32,313 nucleotides of DNA from an uncultured Collinsella sp. (GCA_900545555.1 UQZI01000016.1:1-32313); one strand, 5' to 3'; shown: positions 1-8,762, counted from the first letter of the stretch. Notes: generated from the letters alone by a model not told the origin. Numbers and translations: made by a program.

Positions 1-420
1 AGGAACATGGCCCCCAAAAAGCAGGCCGGCGTCTGCGGGGTTGACCAGGCGGATTGCCCACACCGCAACCAGCAGCAAGCATATTGCGACCAGCGCCGCA
101 TCGATTGTCTTTCGGGTGCGCGAAGTTGTGACATAGTCCCTGGCGCACGCCAGCGCAAACATAGGGGGAACCATCCAAAACAGCGGATGATACGCAAGCG
201 CGGCACGCCAATCGAGCCCAAACGCCGCGAGCCACGCGCGCGTCATGCCGCAGCCCGGGCACGGAATGCCCGTAAGCGCCCTAAACGGGCAGCCGATGCC
301 CGTCACATACAGCACAAGGCACGACAGCGCCAAGATAGCGGCGAACAAAAGGGCGCGGCGGAATAGCCCCGCCGTGCCCCTTGTCTTGGACCGTGCTTGT
401 GAATCCGAGTTGCTACGCAC
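1..420 (-). CDS. DUF2752 family membrane protein, cut off by the window edge
   Basis: The reading frame is open from a GTG at 420 to the window edge, giving 140 codons without a stop, so the C-terminus is missing. The translation has an N-terminal hydrophobic helix and then the motif GIPCPGCGMTRAW at about residues 50-62, the Cys-rich signature of the DUF2752 family. These are small membrane proteins of unknown function. Two more hydrophobic stretches follow. The GTG overlaps the stop of the upstream zinc-ribbon gene by 8 nt, which suggests translational coupling. A weak GCAGG lies 9-10 nt upstream. The family call is firm; the exact start is less sure. Confidence 0.8.
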   Translation of the reverse strand, partial: MRSNSDSQARSKTRGTAGLFRRALLFAAILALSCLVLYVTGIGCPFRALTGIPCPGCGMTRAWLAAFGLDWRAALAYHPLFWMVPPMFALACARDYVTTSRTRKTIDAALVAICLLLVAVWAIRLVNPADAGLLFGGHVP

Positions 421-994
421 GTGCCGTAACCTGCGCAGTGTAGGCAGCCGTCATCGCGTTGACGTTCTTGACGATCAGATAGAAACCAATAATCGGTCCG
501 ATGCCGCACTGCAAGGCGCCGATCAGCTGCCACAACAGAAGCGTCGTGCCGCTCTCGGCAATGGTAAGACCATAGCGAGGACCGTTGGCCTGGATGCGAT
601 TGCCGAAACGGTATGTCCACCACAGGCCATAGATGCCGCAGGTAATGAACGACAGCAGGATTGCAATCAGGTAGTTGGGCATATCGTCCCCGTCGCCCGA
701 GCACATAGTTGCGACATCCTCAGATATTTTGTAGTACGCATAGATGCCGTAGATACCGCACGTGACAATAGCGAGCAGCAGTATCATGCCAAAGTTACGA
801 TCGAGCTCAACCGCACCGGGCATGGGTGGCGGTGTGGGTGCGCCCTGAGGCGCAGGCTGAGGTGCCGGGGCGGGCTGAATCTGTACCGGCTGAGGCTCAG
901 ACGCGGCAGCCGACGTAGCGTTGACGGGCTCGCCGCAAGCAGGACAAAACTTTGCATCATCCAAAACGGGTGCTCCGCAATTTTCGCAAAACAT
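413..994 (-). CDS. Zinc-ribbon DUF4234 membrane protein
   Basis: This is a 193-residue protein. An N-terminal zinc ribbon has Cys3, Cys6, Cys17 and Cys20 (two CxxC pairs). A Pro/Ala/Gln-rich linker follows to about residue 60, and then a DUF4234-like membrane domain with repeated TCGIYG motifs and about three to four hydrophobic segments. The family role is unknown; the zinc ribbon should face the cytoplasm. The start is the ATG at 994 because AAGGAGG lies 5 nt upstream; a longer frame has no ribosome site. The zinc ribbon has the same Cys spacing as that of the gene at 1164-2525, so the two are a paralogous pair at the N-terminus. A 6-bp hairpin (AAGACG/CGTCTT, 1011-1027) sits just upstream of the ribosome site. 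Confidence 0.85.
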   Translation of the reverse strand: MFCENCGAPVLDDAKFCPACGEPVNATSAAASEPQPVQIQPAPAPQPAPQGAPTPPPMPGAVELDRNFGMILLLAIVTCGIYGIYAYYKISEDVATMCSGDGDDMPNYLIAILLSFITCGIYGLWWTYRFGNRIQANGPRYGLTIAESGTTLLLWQLIGALQCGIGPIIGFYLIVKNVNAMTAAYTAQVTARA

Positions 995-1163
995 AGATCC
1001 TCCTTCCCATAAGACGACATGCGTCTTTGGTCTCACATGCCGCATCCCAACGGGATACCTTCAATCACGCCGGGTCGATTACCAAAATGAAGGCAACCAA
1101 CCCGGCGGCATCGGCTAAAACGGACCATGGCCTTAGGCACTCTGGACCGCAGCCCCCCTCAAG

Positions 1164-2525
1164 CTATTCGGCCTGGTCTTCTTCGGGCTGATCGGTCGCT
1201 GCCTGATCGCCCTTATCGCCCAACGCCGGCGCAGTCTGCTCAGCAGGTTCGCCAACAGGCGGGCACTCCTGCTCGGGAGCAGAACTCGGCGCGGGCGACG
1301 TTGCAGGCGCAGGTGCGGGTGCCGGCTCAGGCACAGGCGCCGGCTCGGGTGCAGGCTCAGGCGCAGACTCGGGCGCGGGCTCGGGCTCGGGCGCAGGTGC
1401 CGGCGAAGCATCCGGAGCGCTGTAACCCGAAGGAGCAGACTTCTTCTCAAACGGCAGCACAAAGGTCAGGACGTCGTCCTTGTCCTCGTCGGCCCACTCG
1501 CTTGCGTAGCGCGCCACCCAATAGCCAACGGCACGATGCTTGAGCATGTTGCCAAAGACCGTAAGGAATACCGTGACAAACGCCGTCAGCACCAAGAACA
1601 ATACGAGCGTAATGCCACCGCCGGTAACAAGCGCCTCAATAGCCGTAGGACGGTAGTAGTAGCTATACATACCGACAGAGGCAATGGTGCCAAAGACGAG
1701 CGTCAGGATCCATGTGATAACGTTGGCGACCAGACCCGTCAAAAACTCGGGAAGGAACGATGCGCAGAACAGCTTGGTCTTATTGTTCTTAAAGGCCGCC
1801 CAGACCTTATCGAGCGAAAACGCGCTCTCGACACGACCGGTCACCGCAAAGTGCATCACGGCGATGTCGGCGAACATAGTAAAGAAGACACCCAGGACCG
1901 CCGTGGCAATCATAGCCAGAACAAACAGGCCCAGCGAGCCAAATAGAGCGGCCTCAAGCGCATAGGAGCCGTAATAAGAGTACGCACCCGCGGCACCAAT
2001 TACCACGCTCTCCACCAGCGAAAGCGCTACACCAATAACGGGAATAGCCGCGATAACCTTGAGCACGCTCGAAATAACGCCCGAAAAGACGCCAAGGCCA
2101 AACGACGTGGAACGCATCAACGGACGATCCATGCCGTCATCGACCTTGAGCGACAGGTCGCGACCCCATTCGATGCCAAAGCCAGAACCGCACGCGCTTG
2201 CCACACAGGCAGCCAAAAAGCCGAAGGCAGCCGCGATACCGCCGATAACGGGAATGAAGAGCACGAGCACCGACACGACACAGATGAGCGCCGGCAAAAA
2301 GGCAATCTGGCACACGCGCTGCAGCACGCCCGGCGTCTTGGTCATGTCTTCAAACGCCTGAGCTACACAGCCCTTGGGCACGTTCACGTTAGGCTGAGGA
2401 ACAAACTGCTGAGGCTGAGACTGCCCCTGAGGAGCAGAGGTTGCAGCACCGGTATTAGGAGCGCCACACGCGCCACAGAACTTGTCGTTATCGCCCATGG
2501 GGGCGCCACACTGCGAACAGAACAT
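1164..2525 (-). CDS. Zinc-ribbon polytopic membrane protein with a Pro/Glu/Ala tail
   Basis: This is a 453-residue protein with a zinc ribbon (Cys3, Cys6, Cys17, Cys20), a Gln/Pro linker, about six hydrophobic segments (roughly residues 85-345) and an unusual hydrophilic tail of about 80 residues made of PAPEPEPAPE-like repeats. The membrane region resembles DUF4013-type proteins, but I cannot assign it with certainty. ATG 2525 is chosen because AAGGG lies 9 nt upstream; the in-frame ATG at 2534 directly abuts that site and is too close. No function can be given. The ribbon suggests a zinc-stabilised cytoplasmic module, and the extended tail could span cell-wall layers or bind partners, depending on topology. 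Confidence 0.8.
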   Translation of the reverse strand: MFCSQCGAPMGDNDKFCGACGAPNTGAATSAPQGQSQPQQFVPQPNVNVPKGCVAQAFEDMTKTPGVLQRVCQIAFLPALICVVSVLVLFIPVIGGIAAAFGFLAACVASACGSGFGIEWGRDLSLKVDDGMDRPLMRSTSFGLGVFSGVISSVLKVIAAIPVIGVALSLVESVVIGAAGAYSYYGSYALEAALFGSLGLFVLAMIATAVLGVFFTMFADIAVMHFAVTGRVESAFSLDKVWAAFKNNKTKLFCASFLPEFLTGLVANVITWILTLVFGTIASVGMYSYYYRPTAIEALVTGGGITLVLFLVLTAFVTVFLTVFGNMLKHRAVGYWVARYASEWADEDKDDVLTFVLPFEKKSAPSGYSAPDASPAPAPEPEPAPESAPEPAPEPAPVPEPAPAPAPATSPAPSSAPEQECPPVGEPAEQTAPALGDKGDQAATDQPEEDQAE

Positions 2526-2675
2526 CGAAATCATCCCTTCGTATCTAGAGCGAATCACCTGGATCGCAAACGATGTCTTTGGCAACATTATCGCCCAATG
2601 TGGGGACAAATACTCCAAGATGGCCGATTTGCAACGTAGGCGGCTTTATTCAATGATTCGAAGGGTGCGTCCGCG

Positions 2676-3698
2676 CTAGTTCGTGCCGCGGAAGCCCTTG
2701 CCCACGATCTCGGAGCTATCGACGATGGTGATGAAGGCGCCAGGGTCAATCTCGCGGGTATAGCGGCGCAGCTGCACTGCCTCGCGACGGCTCAGCACGC
2801 TCATAATCACCGTGACGCACTTGCCCGAGAAGGCGCCGTAGCCACGGCTGATCGTTGCCGTGCGGTTGAGATGCTTGACAATAAACTCCTCGACTTTTCG
2901 CGGTTCGGCGCAAATGATCGTGCAGACCTTACGAAGGTGAATGCTCTCGATAGCCTTATCGACCACGAGCGTCTTGGCAAACAGGCCAAGCACGCAGTAC
3001 AGGCCAACGCGCGGGCCATACAGGAAAGCCGCGATGGTTACGATGCCGATATCGACCAGCAGCAGCGCGCGGCCAATCTCGAGCGTGGTGCGGCGTTTGA
3101 GGATCATGGCAAGAATGTCCGTGCCACCCGTCGAGGCGCCGATATCAAAGACAATAGCGCTGCCGAGCGCCGGCAAGATGACGGCAAAGCACAGGTCGAG
3201 CCACATATCACCCGTCATCGAAACATCCGTCGGAATGAAGAGCTCAAACAGCGAGACGTAGGCCGAAAGCGCAAACGAAGCGAAGACGCTCCACAGAATC
3301 GCCTTGCGCTCCAAAAAGATAAAGCCCAGAACGACCAGGACCGCGTTGATAATCCACATAAAGACGCCGACGGGCAGGGTCGGGAACAGCGTAGAAAGAA
3401 TGACCGACACGCCCGAGGTGCCGCCGAAGGCAAAGTGATTGGGGGTTTTAAAGGCCACGATGGCGAACGCCGTGAGAATCAGGCCCAGATTGAGCTCGGC
3501 AAAAAAGCGCGGAAAGCCTGGCTCCTGGCTGCGCTTGCGGCCGGCGCGCTCGCCACGTTCGATATCCTCGCGACCGACAACGCGCTCCATCGGCACCACC
3601 GGAGGACGATGTACCTCCTCGGCGGCACGCGACGCCGCCTCTGCCGCAGCGGCTTCAATCGCCCATGCCTTGCTTTCGGTCTCGTGTTCGTCGGCCAT
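2676..3698 (-). CDS. YitT family membrane protein (YitT domain plus DUF2179)
   Basis: This is a 340-residue protein. The first 65 or so residues are a charged Ala/Glu/Arg-rich cytoplasmic extension that most YitT proteins lack. A five- to six-helix YitT membrane domain follows (about 70-255, with the typical FGGTSGVSVI and DIGASTGGTDI motifs) and then a C-terminal DUF2179 domain (about 260-335) ending in IVDSSEIVGKGF. The family is widespread in Gram-positive bacteria and its transported substrate is not established. ATG 3698 has GAGGGG 7 nt upstream. The gene stands alone, with intergenic DNA on both sides. Confidence 0.9.
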   Translation of the reverse strand: MADEHETESKAWAIEAAAAEAASRAAEEVHRPPVVPMERVVGREDIERGERAGRKRSQEPGFPRFFAELNLGLILTAFAIVAFKTPNHFAFGGTSGVSVILSTLFPTLPVGVFMWIINAVLVVLGFIFLERKAILWSVFASFALSAYVSLFELFIPTDVSMTGDMWLDLCFAVILPALGSAIVFDIGASTGGTDILAMILKRRTTLEIGRALLLVDIGIVTIAAFLYGPRVGLYCVLGLFAKTLVVDKAIESIHLRKVCTIICAEPRKVEEFIVKHLNRTATISRGYGAFSGKCVTVIMSVLSRREAVQLRRYTREIDPGAFITIVDSSEIVGKGFRGTN

Positions 3699-3811
3699 TA
3701 CGGCAACCCCTCGTTAACAATTTGGAAACAATGCGCCCATTAGGGTAACGCGGAACGCGAAGATTGCAACCCTTAGTTAGACGAGCGGTATGACCGCATC
3801 GAGGGCATATA

Positions 3812-3853
3812 GAAAACGGCCGGCCGCGCTTTTGCATGCGCGACCGGCCGTTT
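3812..3853 (-). terminator. Intrinsic terminator after the asp23 operon
   Basis: A 10-bp stem (3814-3823 with 3844-3853, AAACGGCCGG against CCGGCCGTTT) has an inner 5-bp CGCGC/GCGCG extension. On the minus strand it is followed by TTTTCT. It lies about 55 nt past the stop of the Asp23-family gene. Confidence 0.75.
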
Positions 3854-3870
3854 GACGTTTACGCAGATAA

Positions 3871-3907
3871 AACCTGCCAAAACAAACCTGTCCCTTTTTG
3901 GTAGGTT
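3871..3907 (-). repeat. CTGTCCC-core hairpin A
   Basis: The 12-bp stem pairs 3871-3882 with 3896-3907 (one G-T pair). The 13-nt loop contains CCTGTCCC on the plus strand. The right arm overlaps the TAA stop (3906-3908) of the Asp23-family gene. A separate conventional terminator lies further downstream, so this hairpin is not needed for termination. It is one of five elements in the window with the same core. Confidence 0.75.
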
Positions 3908-4430
3908 ACTCGTGCTGGCTGGTGCGGTGCTCGTACTCCTCGGGGGTGATGACATCCTCGATGCGTAGGTTGACGCCTGCCACCTCAAGGCCGGTCATCG
4001 CGGCCAGACGCTCGGTGACGCGCGCCTTAACGTCGTCGAAGATCGCAGGCGCATAGGCGCCATACTCGATGATGACCGAGATGTTGACGACCACGCGGTT
4101 GTCGTCGGTGACCTCGACCGTCACGCCCTTGGTCAGGTTCTCGGCACCAAACTGCTCCTGCACAAAGTGCATGAGGTTTCCCTTCATGCCCAGAACGTGC
4201 GGCACCTCGCGGGTGGCCATGGCGACGATTTTCTCGATCACGCCGTTGGAATAGGTCAGCGAGTCCTCGGACTCGTCCGCCTCCTCGTCCATCTCCTCGT
4301 TGTCCTCGTCCGCATCGAACTCGGCCTCGACGAGTGCCTCGTCCTCGAGCGCCACGTCCCCGGCATCGACAACGGCCTCATTCGCTTCGAGCTCGGTATC
4401 GGCCACATCGACCTTCGTGTTAAAAGCCAT
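3906..4430 (-). CDS. Asp23/Gls24 family envelope stress protein
   Basis: This is a 174-residue protein. Residues 1-57 form a very acidic extension (runs such as DEDNEEMDEEADESED). The Asp23/Gls24 fold follows: SNGVIEKIVAMATREVPHV at about 60-78, a VVVNISVIIEYGA strand at about 113-125, and a terminal VAGVNLRIEDV. In staphylococci and streptococci such proteins sit under the membrane, tethered by AmaP, and are induced by alkaline or cell-wall stress. ATG 4430 has AAGGAGG 5 nt upstream. It is the last gene of an amaP-DUF2273-asp23 operon, 44 nt after DUF2273. The acidic N-terminus is the unusual part. Confidence 0.9.
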   Translation of the reverse strand: MAFNTKVDVADTELEANEAVVDAGDVALEDEALVEAEFDADEDNEEMDEEADESEDSLTYSNGVIEKIVAMATREVPHVLGMKGNLMHFVQEQFGAENLTKGVTVEVTDDNRVVVNISVIIEYGAYAPAIFDDVKARVTERLAAMTGLEVAGVNLRIEDVITPEEYEHRTSQHE

Positions 4431-4474
4431 GGTTCCTCCTTATGCCTGCCGCGGATGCGACAGTCGAATACGTA

Positions 4475-4852
4475 TTAGCGGCCGCTAAACAGACGGCCGA
4501 AGAAGTTGACGATACCGTTCTCGCCGTCGCGAATCTGGCCGATCACGGCACCGATCAGCACAAAGAATGCGATGACGAGCGTGTCCCACAGGCCCAACGT
4601 AAGTACCAGCACGGCGAGGATAAAGCCTGCCACGGCGCCGAGCGTAGTGTTGGGGTGGCGCACGGCGTAGCTCCAGATAGCAGCGCCCGTACCTTTGATG
4701 AGACCCATGGCCTCGTCAAAGTCGTTGGCGGCGCTGTCGTGCTGCTCGCCGGCCTCGGGCTTGGTGTCGGCGGACTCGCCTGCCGGCGTAGCGTTCTGAT
4801 CGATCGTCAGGCGCGGCGTGCGGGCGGTCTTGTCTTGGTTGGTATCACTCAC
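4475..4852 (-). CDS. DUF2273 small membrane protein
   Basis: This is a 125-residue protein with a hydrophilic N-terminus of about 60 residues. A pair of hydrophobic helices follows (about 68-105: GAVAGFILAVLVLTLG and TLVIAFFVLIGAVIGQI), ending in NFFGRLFSGR. DUF2273 proteins are encoded beside AmaP and Asp23 in many Gram-positive bacteria and are thought to belong to the same membrane-bound assembly. The start is GTG 4852, with GGAGG 6 nt upstream. It overlaps the amaP stop by 8 nt, so the two are probably translationally coupled. Confidence 0.85.
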   Translation of the reverse strand: MSDTNQDKTARTPRLTIDQNATPAGESADTKPEAGEQHDSAANDFDEAMGLIKGTGAAIWSYAVRHPNTTLGAVAGFILAVLVLTLGLWDTLVIAFFVLIGAVIGQIRDGENGIVNFFGRLFSGR

Positions 4853-5390
4853 CGGAAACCTCCACGGTCTGGACGGTAGTCTTGGACGGCAAAAAACGGA
4901 CGCGCGCGGTCGTGCCCGGCGTGCCGAGCATGGTGTCGCAGGCCTTCTCGATGCGCTGCTGCATCGCGATAGCTTGGGAGGCCACGTCCCGGTCGTCGAG
5001 CGCGATGGCCTCTACCTTAAAACGAACGCGCGACTCGTCGGAGCCTTGAACGCGTGCCTCGATATGCTCAACCATCACACGATCATCGCACTCCGCCGCG
5101 GCGCGGGCGCACGAGGAAAGCGCTGCGAGCGTGACCTCGATATTGCGCTCCCCCGCCGGATGCACGCAGGACGGCTCGCGACGCGCGAACATCAAGCGGA
5201 AAAACCCAATGAGCACGCCAAGCGCCACGATGGCGGCGCACACCGTAACGACGACGCGAGGCATGGTGTCACGCAATAGCAGCATAAAGCGATACGTATA
5301 CGGTCCCCAGAACTGGCAGACAAGCGTGCCCAGCGCCACGATGGCGGCGGCAAGGTACACGATTGCTAGGGCTCGTTTGAGCACGCGCAT
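4845..5390 (-). CDS. amaP: Alkaline shock response membrane anchor protein AmaP
   Basis: This is a 181-residue protein with two N-terminal transmembrane helices (about residues 8-28 and 45-66). A cytoplasmic alpha/beta domain follows, with an EGxA-type pattern in the VMVEHIEARV and VRFKVEAIAL strands. This matches AmaP, which anchors Asp23 at the membrane. Gene order (amaP, DUF2273, asp23) supports it. ATG 5390 is preceded by AAAGGAG 7 nt upstream. A TATAAT on the minus strand at about 5441-5446 could be a -10 element, but no good -35 accompanies it. Confidence 0.85.
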   Translation of the reverse strand: MRVLKRALAIVYLAAAIVALGTLVCQFWGPYTYRFMLLLRDTMPRVVVTVCAAIVALGVLIGFFRLMFARREPSCVHPAGERNIEVTLAALSSCARAAAECDDRVMVEHIEARVQGSDESRVRFKVEAIALDDRDVASQAIAMQQRIEKACDTMLGTPGTTARVRFLPSKTTVQTVEVSGE

Positions 5391-5445
5391 GCGGCGCTCC
5401 TTTCGGGTCTCGGTCCACAGAATGCAAAACGATTCGCATCATTAT

Positions 5446-5486
5446 AAAAGAGCCGGGTCCGGTGCTCTACGCACGCGGATCCGGCT
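5446..5486 (-). terminator. Intrinsic terminator after yebC
   Basis: The 11-bp stem AGCCGGGTCCG (5451-5461) pairs with CGGATCCGGCT (5476-5486) with one wobble. On the minus strand it is followed by CTTTTATAAT. It separates the YebC gene from the amaP operon. Confidence 0.8.
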
Positions 5487-5556
5487 CATCTATTCCACGA
5501 GGCTTGCATGCTCGCTTCATTATGCCCAGATATGCGCGGCTTAACCCGCGCGGGTG

Positions 5557-6363
5557 CTACTCCTCCTCGAGGGCAGCGATGACCTCGTCGGTCATATCCA
5601 TGGTGCTGTAAACATCCTGGACGTCGTCGAGCTCCTCGAGACGGTCGATGAGGCGCTGAACCTTCTTGGCGTCGGTACCGGAGACCTCGGTCGGGGTGGT
5701 CGGAACCATGGTGGTCTCGGAACCCTTGACCTGGACGCCCTGCTCCTCGAGTGCCTTGGAGACAGCCATGACGTCGTTAGCAGCGGTCCAGACGATCCAC
5801 TCCTCGCCGGCGTCCTCGTAGTCCTCGCCACCAGCCTCGGCGATTGCCATCATGAACTCATCCTCGTCACCGGCAGCACCGTTGGCGATCATGGTCTCCT
5901 TCTTGGCGTTCTCGTCCAGGATCTCCTTGGCGACGACGATCTGGCCCTTGCGCTCAAACTGGAAGGCGACGGAGCCGGAGGTGCCCAGGTTGCCACCAGC
6001 GTGGGAGAAGGCGGAACGGACATCGGCGGCAGTGCGGTTGCGGTTATCGGTCAGGCAGTCAACGTAGACGGCGACACCGGCGGGACCATAGCCCTCGTAC
6101 ACGATGTTCTCGTAGACGGCGGCGTCAGCACCCGAACCAAAAGCCTTGTCGATAGCGGACTTGATCTTGTCCTTAGGCATGGACTGAGCCTTGGCCTTGG
6201 CAACGGCAGCAGCGAGGCTGGCGTTGTTCTCGGGCAGCGGGTCGCCGCCGAGACGGGCAGCAACGGTGATGTTGCGGCTCAGCTTGGAGAAGAGGGCGGA
6301 ACGCTTGGCGTCCTGCGCGCCCTTACGATGCTTGGTTGTGGCCCACTTAGAGTGTCCGGACAT
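5557..6363 (-). CDS. yebC: YebC/PmpR family protein (putative translation or transcription regulator)
   Basis: This is a 268-residue protein that begins MSGHSKWATTKHRKGAQDAKR, the family signature. It carries the usual SLAAAVAKAKAQSMPKD and YEGYGPAGVAVYVDCLTDNRNRT motifs. YebC proteins are described both as DNA-binding regulators (PmpR) and as factors that relieve ribosome stalling. It is about 20-30 residues longer than typical members, with extra acidic sequence around residues 165-190 (GDEDEFMMAIAEAGGEDYED). ATG 6363 has AGGAG 7 nt upstream. It is not linked to ruvCAB here, unlike in many other bacteria. Confidence 0.95.
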   Translation of the reverse strand: MSGHSKWATTKHRKGAQDAKRSALFSKLSRNITVAARLGGDPLPENNASLAAAVAKAKAQSMPKDKIKSAIDKAFGSGADAAVYENIVYEGYGPAGVAVYVDCLTDNRNRTAADVRSAFSHAGGNLGTSGSVAFQFERKGQIVVAKEILDENAKKETMIANGAAGDEDEFMMAIAEAGGEDYEDAGEEWIVWTAANDVMAVSKALEEQGVQVKGSETTMVPTTPTEVSGTDAKKVQRLIDRLEELDDVQDVYSTMDMTDEVIAALEEE

Positions 6364-6490
6364 ACGTGTCTCCTATCGGTTTCGACCTAAAGCCCAGCGC
6401 AGATGCTCGGGCAATATAAACAAACGTCGTTATGATATACCTACTGGCCTGCGAGATAAACCCCAAAATGAAGGCGTCGTGATGATACAG

Positions 6491-6540
6491 CCCCTTGGTG
6501 CAAGGGGTTGGTGCAAAGTAACCTGTCCCCTTTGCACCAA
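6491..6540 (-). repeat. CTGTCCC-core hairpin B plus an adjoining small hairpin
   Basis: The 11-bp perfect stem pairs 6508-6518 (TTGGTGCAAAG) with 6530-6540 (CTTTGCACCAA). The 11-nt loop is TAACCTGTCCC. The right arm ends 1 nt before the TAA stop (6542-6544) of the minus-strand membrane protein. A second hairpin CCCCTTG-GTG-CAAGGGG lies at 6491-6507. No U-run follows on the minus strand, so neither looks like a classical terminator. Confidence 0.75.
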
Positions 6541-6541
6541 A

Positions 6542-8725
6542 TTAGGACCAGAGGAGGTCGCTGCGGGTGATGGTGGCGCCGATGGCAAAGGGCATGCAGG
6601 CGATGACCGGATACAGGTAACGCATGTAGGTCGAGCCGTTGCAGGGACCGATCAGGCACACGGCGAGCACACCCAGCAGCGGCACCCAAATGGCCAGCCC
6701 GCGCCACGAATGACGGCGTAGCAGATAGACCACCACGGCGATCATGATCCACACATAGGTGGCCGAGCTCATGGCGAGCGAGATAAACGGGATGCGTTGT
6801 ACTGCCACGCGATACAGGTTAATCAGGTGGTCGCACCAGCGCACAACCTTGCTATCGACCGGATGGAAGTCAAAGTACTTGAGGTTATCGGGCTTCGCCA
6901 TAATCTCGGCACTGCGCGACGTGCTGTAGACCCACGCATCGCGGGCACTCGGATAGAAGTACCCATAGTAGTTATTGATGAGCGCCGAGATATAGCACTC
7001 GGGATCCCTTTTGAACATCTGGGCCCACACCTCAAAATAGGCCTTGATGTCTTCCTGCGAGGCGTACTCGTTAAAGCAATTTTTGACGGCGTCCGACTTG
7101 TCCGGGTTGTAACGGCGGCCCAGATTCTCGTACTTGAGCACACGGTCGATCACGGCACGCTCTTCGTCGGTCACCAAGCCGTCGCAAGGAGCCTCCACGA
7201 TGGTGCCGTCCTCCTTAACCGTGGGGTTGACGCCCGAGTTGAGGCCGTCGTGCTTTTGGACGAAACGAGCCGTCTGCTGGAACGGAATCGAGAGGATTTC
7301 GCGCTTGGAACCAGGCGTGATATCGTGCGCCGGCATAAAGACCTTGGTGAAGTACATATTAGAGGCAAGGCAGAGTGCAAGCACCGCAAGAACTCCCATC
7401 CAGCGGAAACGCGGGATGGCGCCCGAAGGCGCAGCACCAGCCTGCTTGGCTGCACGACGAGCCACATGCACGTCCCATGCGCAAAACGCCGCCGCGATTA
7501 CGCATGCCGCGAGGGGAAACACCAGGCCGCCGTTGCGCAGAAACGTGGAACCCATGGCACCCAGAGCGAGCAGCAGCCAGTCATGGCGCGCAAAGAGCAC
7601 GGGCCTCTGTTCGCCCGCACGCTCGGCATTGGCATCGCGACGGGGCAGGCCGCATGCCACGAGCTTCACGGCCTGCACCAACAGCACCAAAAACGCGTCG
7701 GCAAACAGCACATCTTTGGTAAGCAGGGCCGCGTAGTTGGAGAACATGGGCATAAACACAAAGAACAGCAAGATCACGCCGCGGACCGGCAGACTCACGC
7801 CCAGCTTGCGCAGCGACGAGATGGAATAGGCCATGCAGGCGGCCGTGATGACGAACTGTGCGCAGGTGTAGATGGCAAGACCTGCGTTGGCGCTGTTGAA
7901 CAGTGAAAGCCCCAGCTGGACGCACGAACCGATGATAGCCGTGTGCACCACGGGGTGATGTCCGTTGAGCAACACATTGGGATTGAGCAGACGCAGGTAG
8001 TCACTCGTGCCGTTGGGGTAGTTGAACCACTGGCGAATCTGCGCACCCGTATCTCCCATAAAAAGGCCGGGCAGCGAAGCGATAAGCGTGGGCGCCCAGG
8101 CAATCACAAGCACCAGGAAGGGCCCGGCAAAGGGATGGACCGAGAGCACGGCGTGAGCCACACGCCATACGCGGCCAAAGTGCGCTTCGGAAAACGGAAT
8201 GCGCCGAGAGCTCAGCCAATCTAGACACTCAAAAGCCAGGTAGAAGGCAACGACCGCCAAGAGCATCCAGCCCGCACCGCCTATCCAGGCGCAGATGATG
8301 CGGGCCTTGTCGCCGAGCACAATCTCGGCAGAATCGGTGAAGTCGTAGCTGCGGCCAAACACCATGCAGACGGCAAAGAACAGCGACGGAAGGATCACCG
8401 AAGGACGCCAAGCATCGCCGCGGCCAAAGAATACGTAGCGAAACGGCAGAGTGAGCAGGCAGGCAAGCGCAAGCAGCATGACCGCGTCGGTATGGCCGGC
8501 AAACGAGAGGAGCACCTCGTAGCACACGTACAGCATGCCCGAGGCTTTGGGGTCAATCGCCAAGACTGCGTTGCTCGACACCGGGGCGGGATCGATGGAA
8601 AACGCCGTGGTCGCCAACAGTGCGAGCAGAAATGCGATGAGCGTCTGCTTGGCGGGGTAGCGCTTAAACCAGACGATGCGGGCAGCGTCGCGCGCAGCCG
8701 TTGTGGAGAGGTCGGAATCCTTCAC
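6542..8725 (-). CDS. Large polytopic membrane protein, DUF6020-like
   Basis: This is a 727-residue protein with about 12-14 hydrophobic segments spread along it and a hydrophilic region at about residues 480-600. Conserved-looking motifs are GLFMGDTGAQIRQWFNYP (about 235) and NGHHPVVHTAIIG (about 262), followed by LLTKDVLFADAF (about 337). The layout resembles GT-C-type membrane glycosyltransferases and the uncharacterised DUF6020 proteins; I recognise the latter from memory only. A role in cell-envelope glycan or polymer modification is inference. The start is GTG 8725 with a weak AAAGG about 11-14 nt upstream. It lies 80 nt downstream of lgt, across hairpin C. Confidence 0.7.
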   Translation of the reverse strand: MKDSDLSTTAARDAARIVWFKRYPAKQTLIAFLLALLATTAFSIDPAPVSSNAVLAIDPKASGMLYVCYEVLLSFAGHTDAVMLLALACLLTLPFRYVFFGRGDAWRPSVILPSLFFAVCMVFGRSYDFTDSAEIVLGDKARIICAWIGGAGWMLLAVVAFYLAFECLDWLSSRRIPFSEAHFGRVWRVAHAVLSVHPFAGPFLVLVIAWAPTLIASLPGLFMGDTGAQIRQWFNYPNGTSDYLRLLNPNVLLNGHHPVVHTAIIGSCVQLGLSLFNSANAGLAIYTCAQFVITAACMAYSISSLRKLGVSLPVRGVILLFFVFMPMFSNYAALLTKDVLFADAFLVLLVQAVKLVACGLPRRDANAERAGEQRPVLFARHDWLLLALGAMGSTFLRNGGLVFPLAACVIAAAFCAWDVHVARRAAKQAGAAPSGAIPRFRWMGVLAVLALCLASNMYFTKVFMPAHDITPGSKREILSIPFQQTARFVQKHDGLNSGVNPTVKEDGTIVEAPCDGLVTDEERAVIDRVLKYENLGRRYNPDKSDAVKNCFNEYASQEDIKAYFEVWAQMFKRDPECYISALINNYYGYFYPSARDAWVYSTSRSAEIMAKPDNLKYFDFHPVDSKVVRWCDHLINLYRVAVQRIPFISLAMSSATYVWIMIAVVVYLLRRHSWRGLAIWVPLLGVLAVCLIGPCNGSTYMRYLYPVIACMPFAIGATITRSDLLWS

Positions 8726-8762
8726 AGTCCGAAAGCCTTTCTAGAAACCTATCAAACTCGGC

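Noticed and set aside
1011..1027. AAGACG-ACATG-CGTCTT hairpin upstream of the DUF4234 gene as an attenuator
   Set aside because: Only 6 bp, no U-run and no alternative structure seen; too weak to claim.
2871..3743. 290-residue plus-strand frame opposite the YitT gene
   Set aside because: The minus-strand protein has clear YitT and DUF2179 motifs; this frame has none.
6491..6540. Hairpins at stop codons as ordinary Rho-independent terminators
   Set aside because: No U-run follows on the coding strand in three of the four, and A has a proper terminator behind it. I kept them as a repeat family instead.
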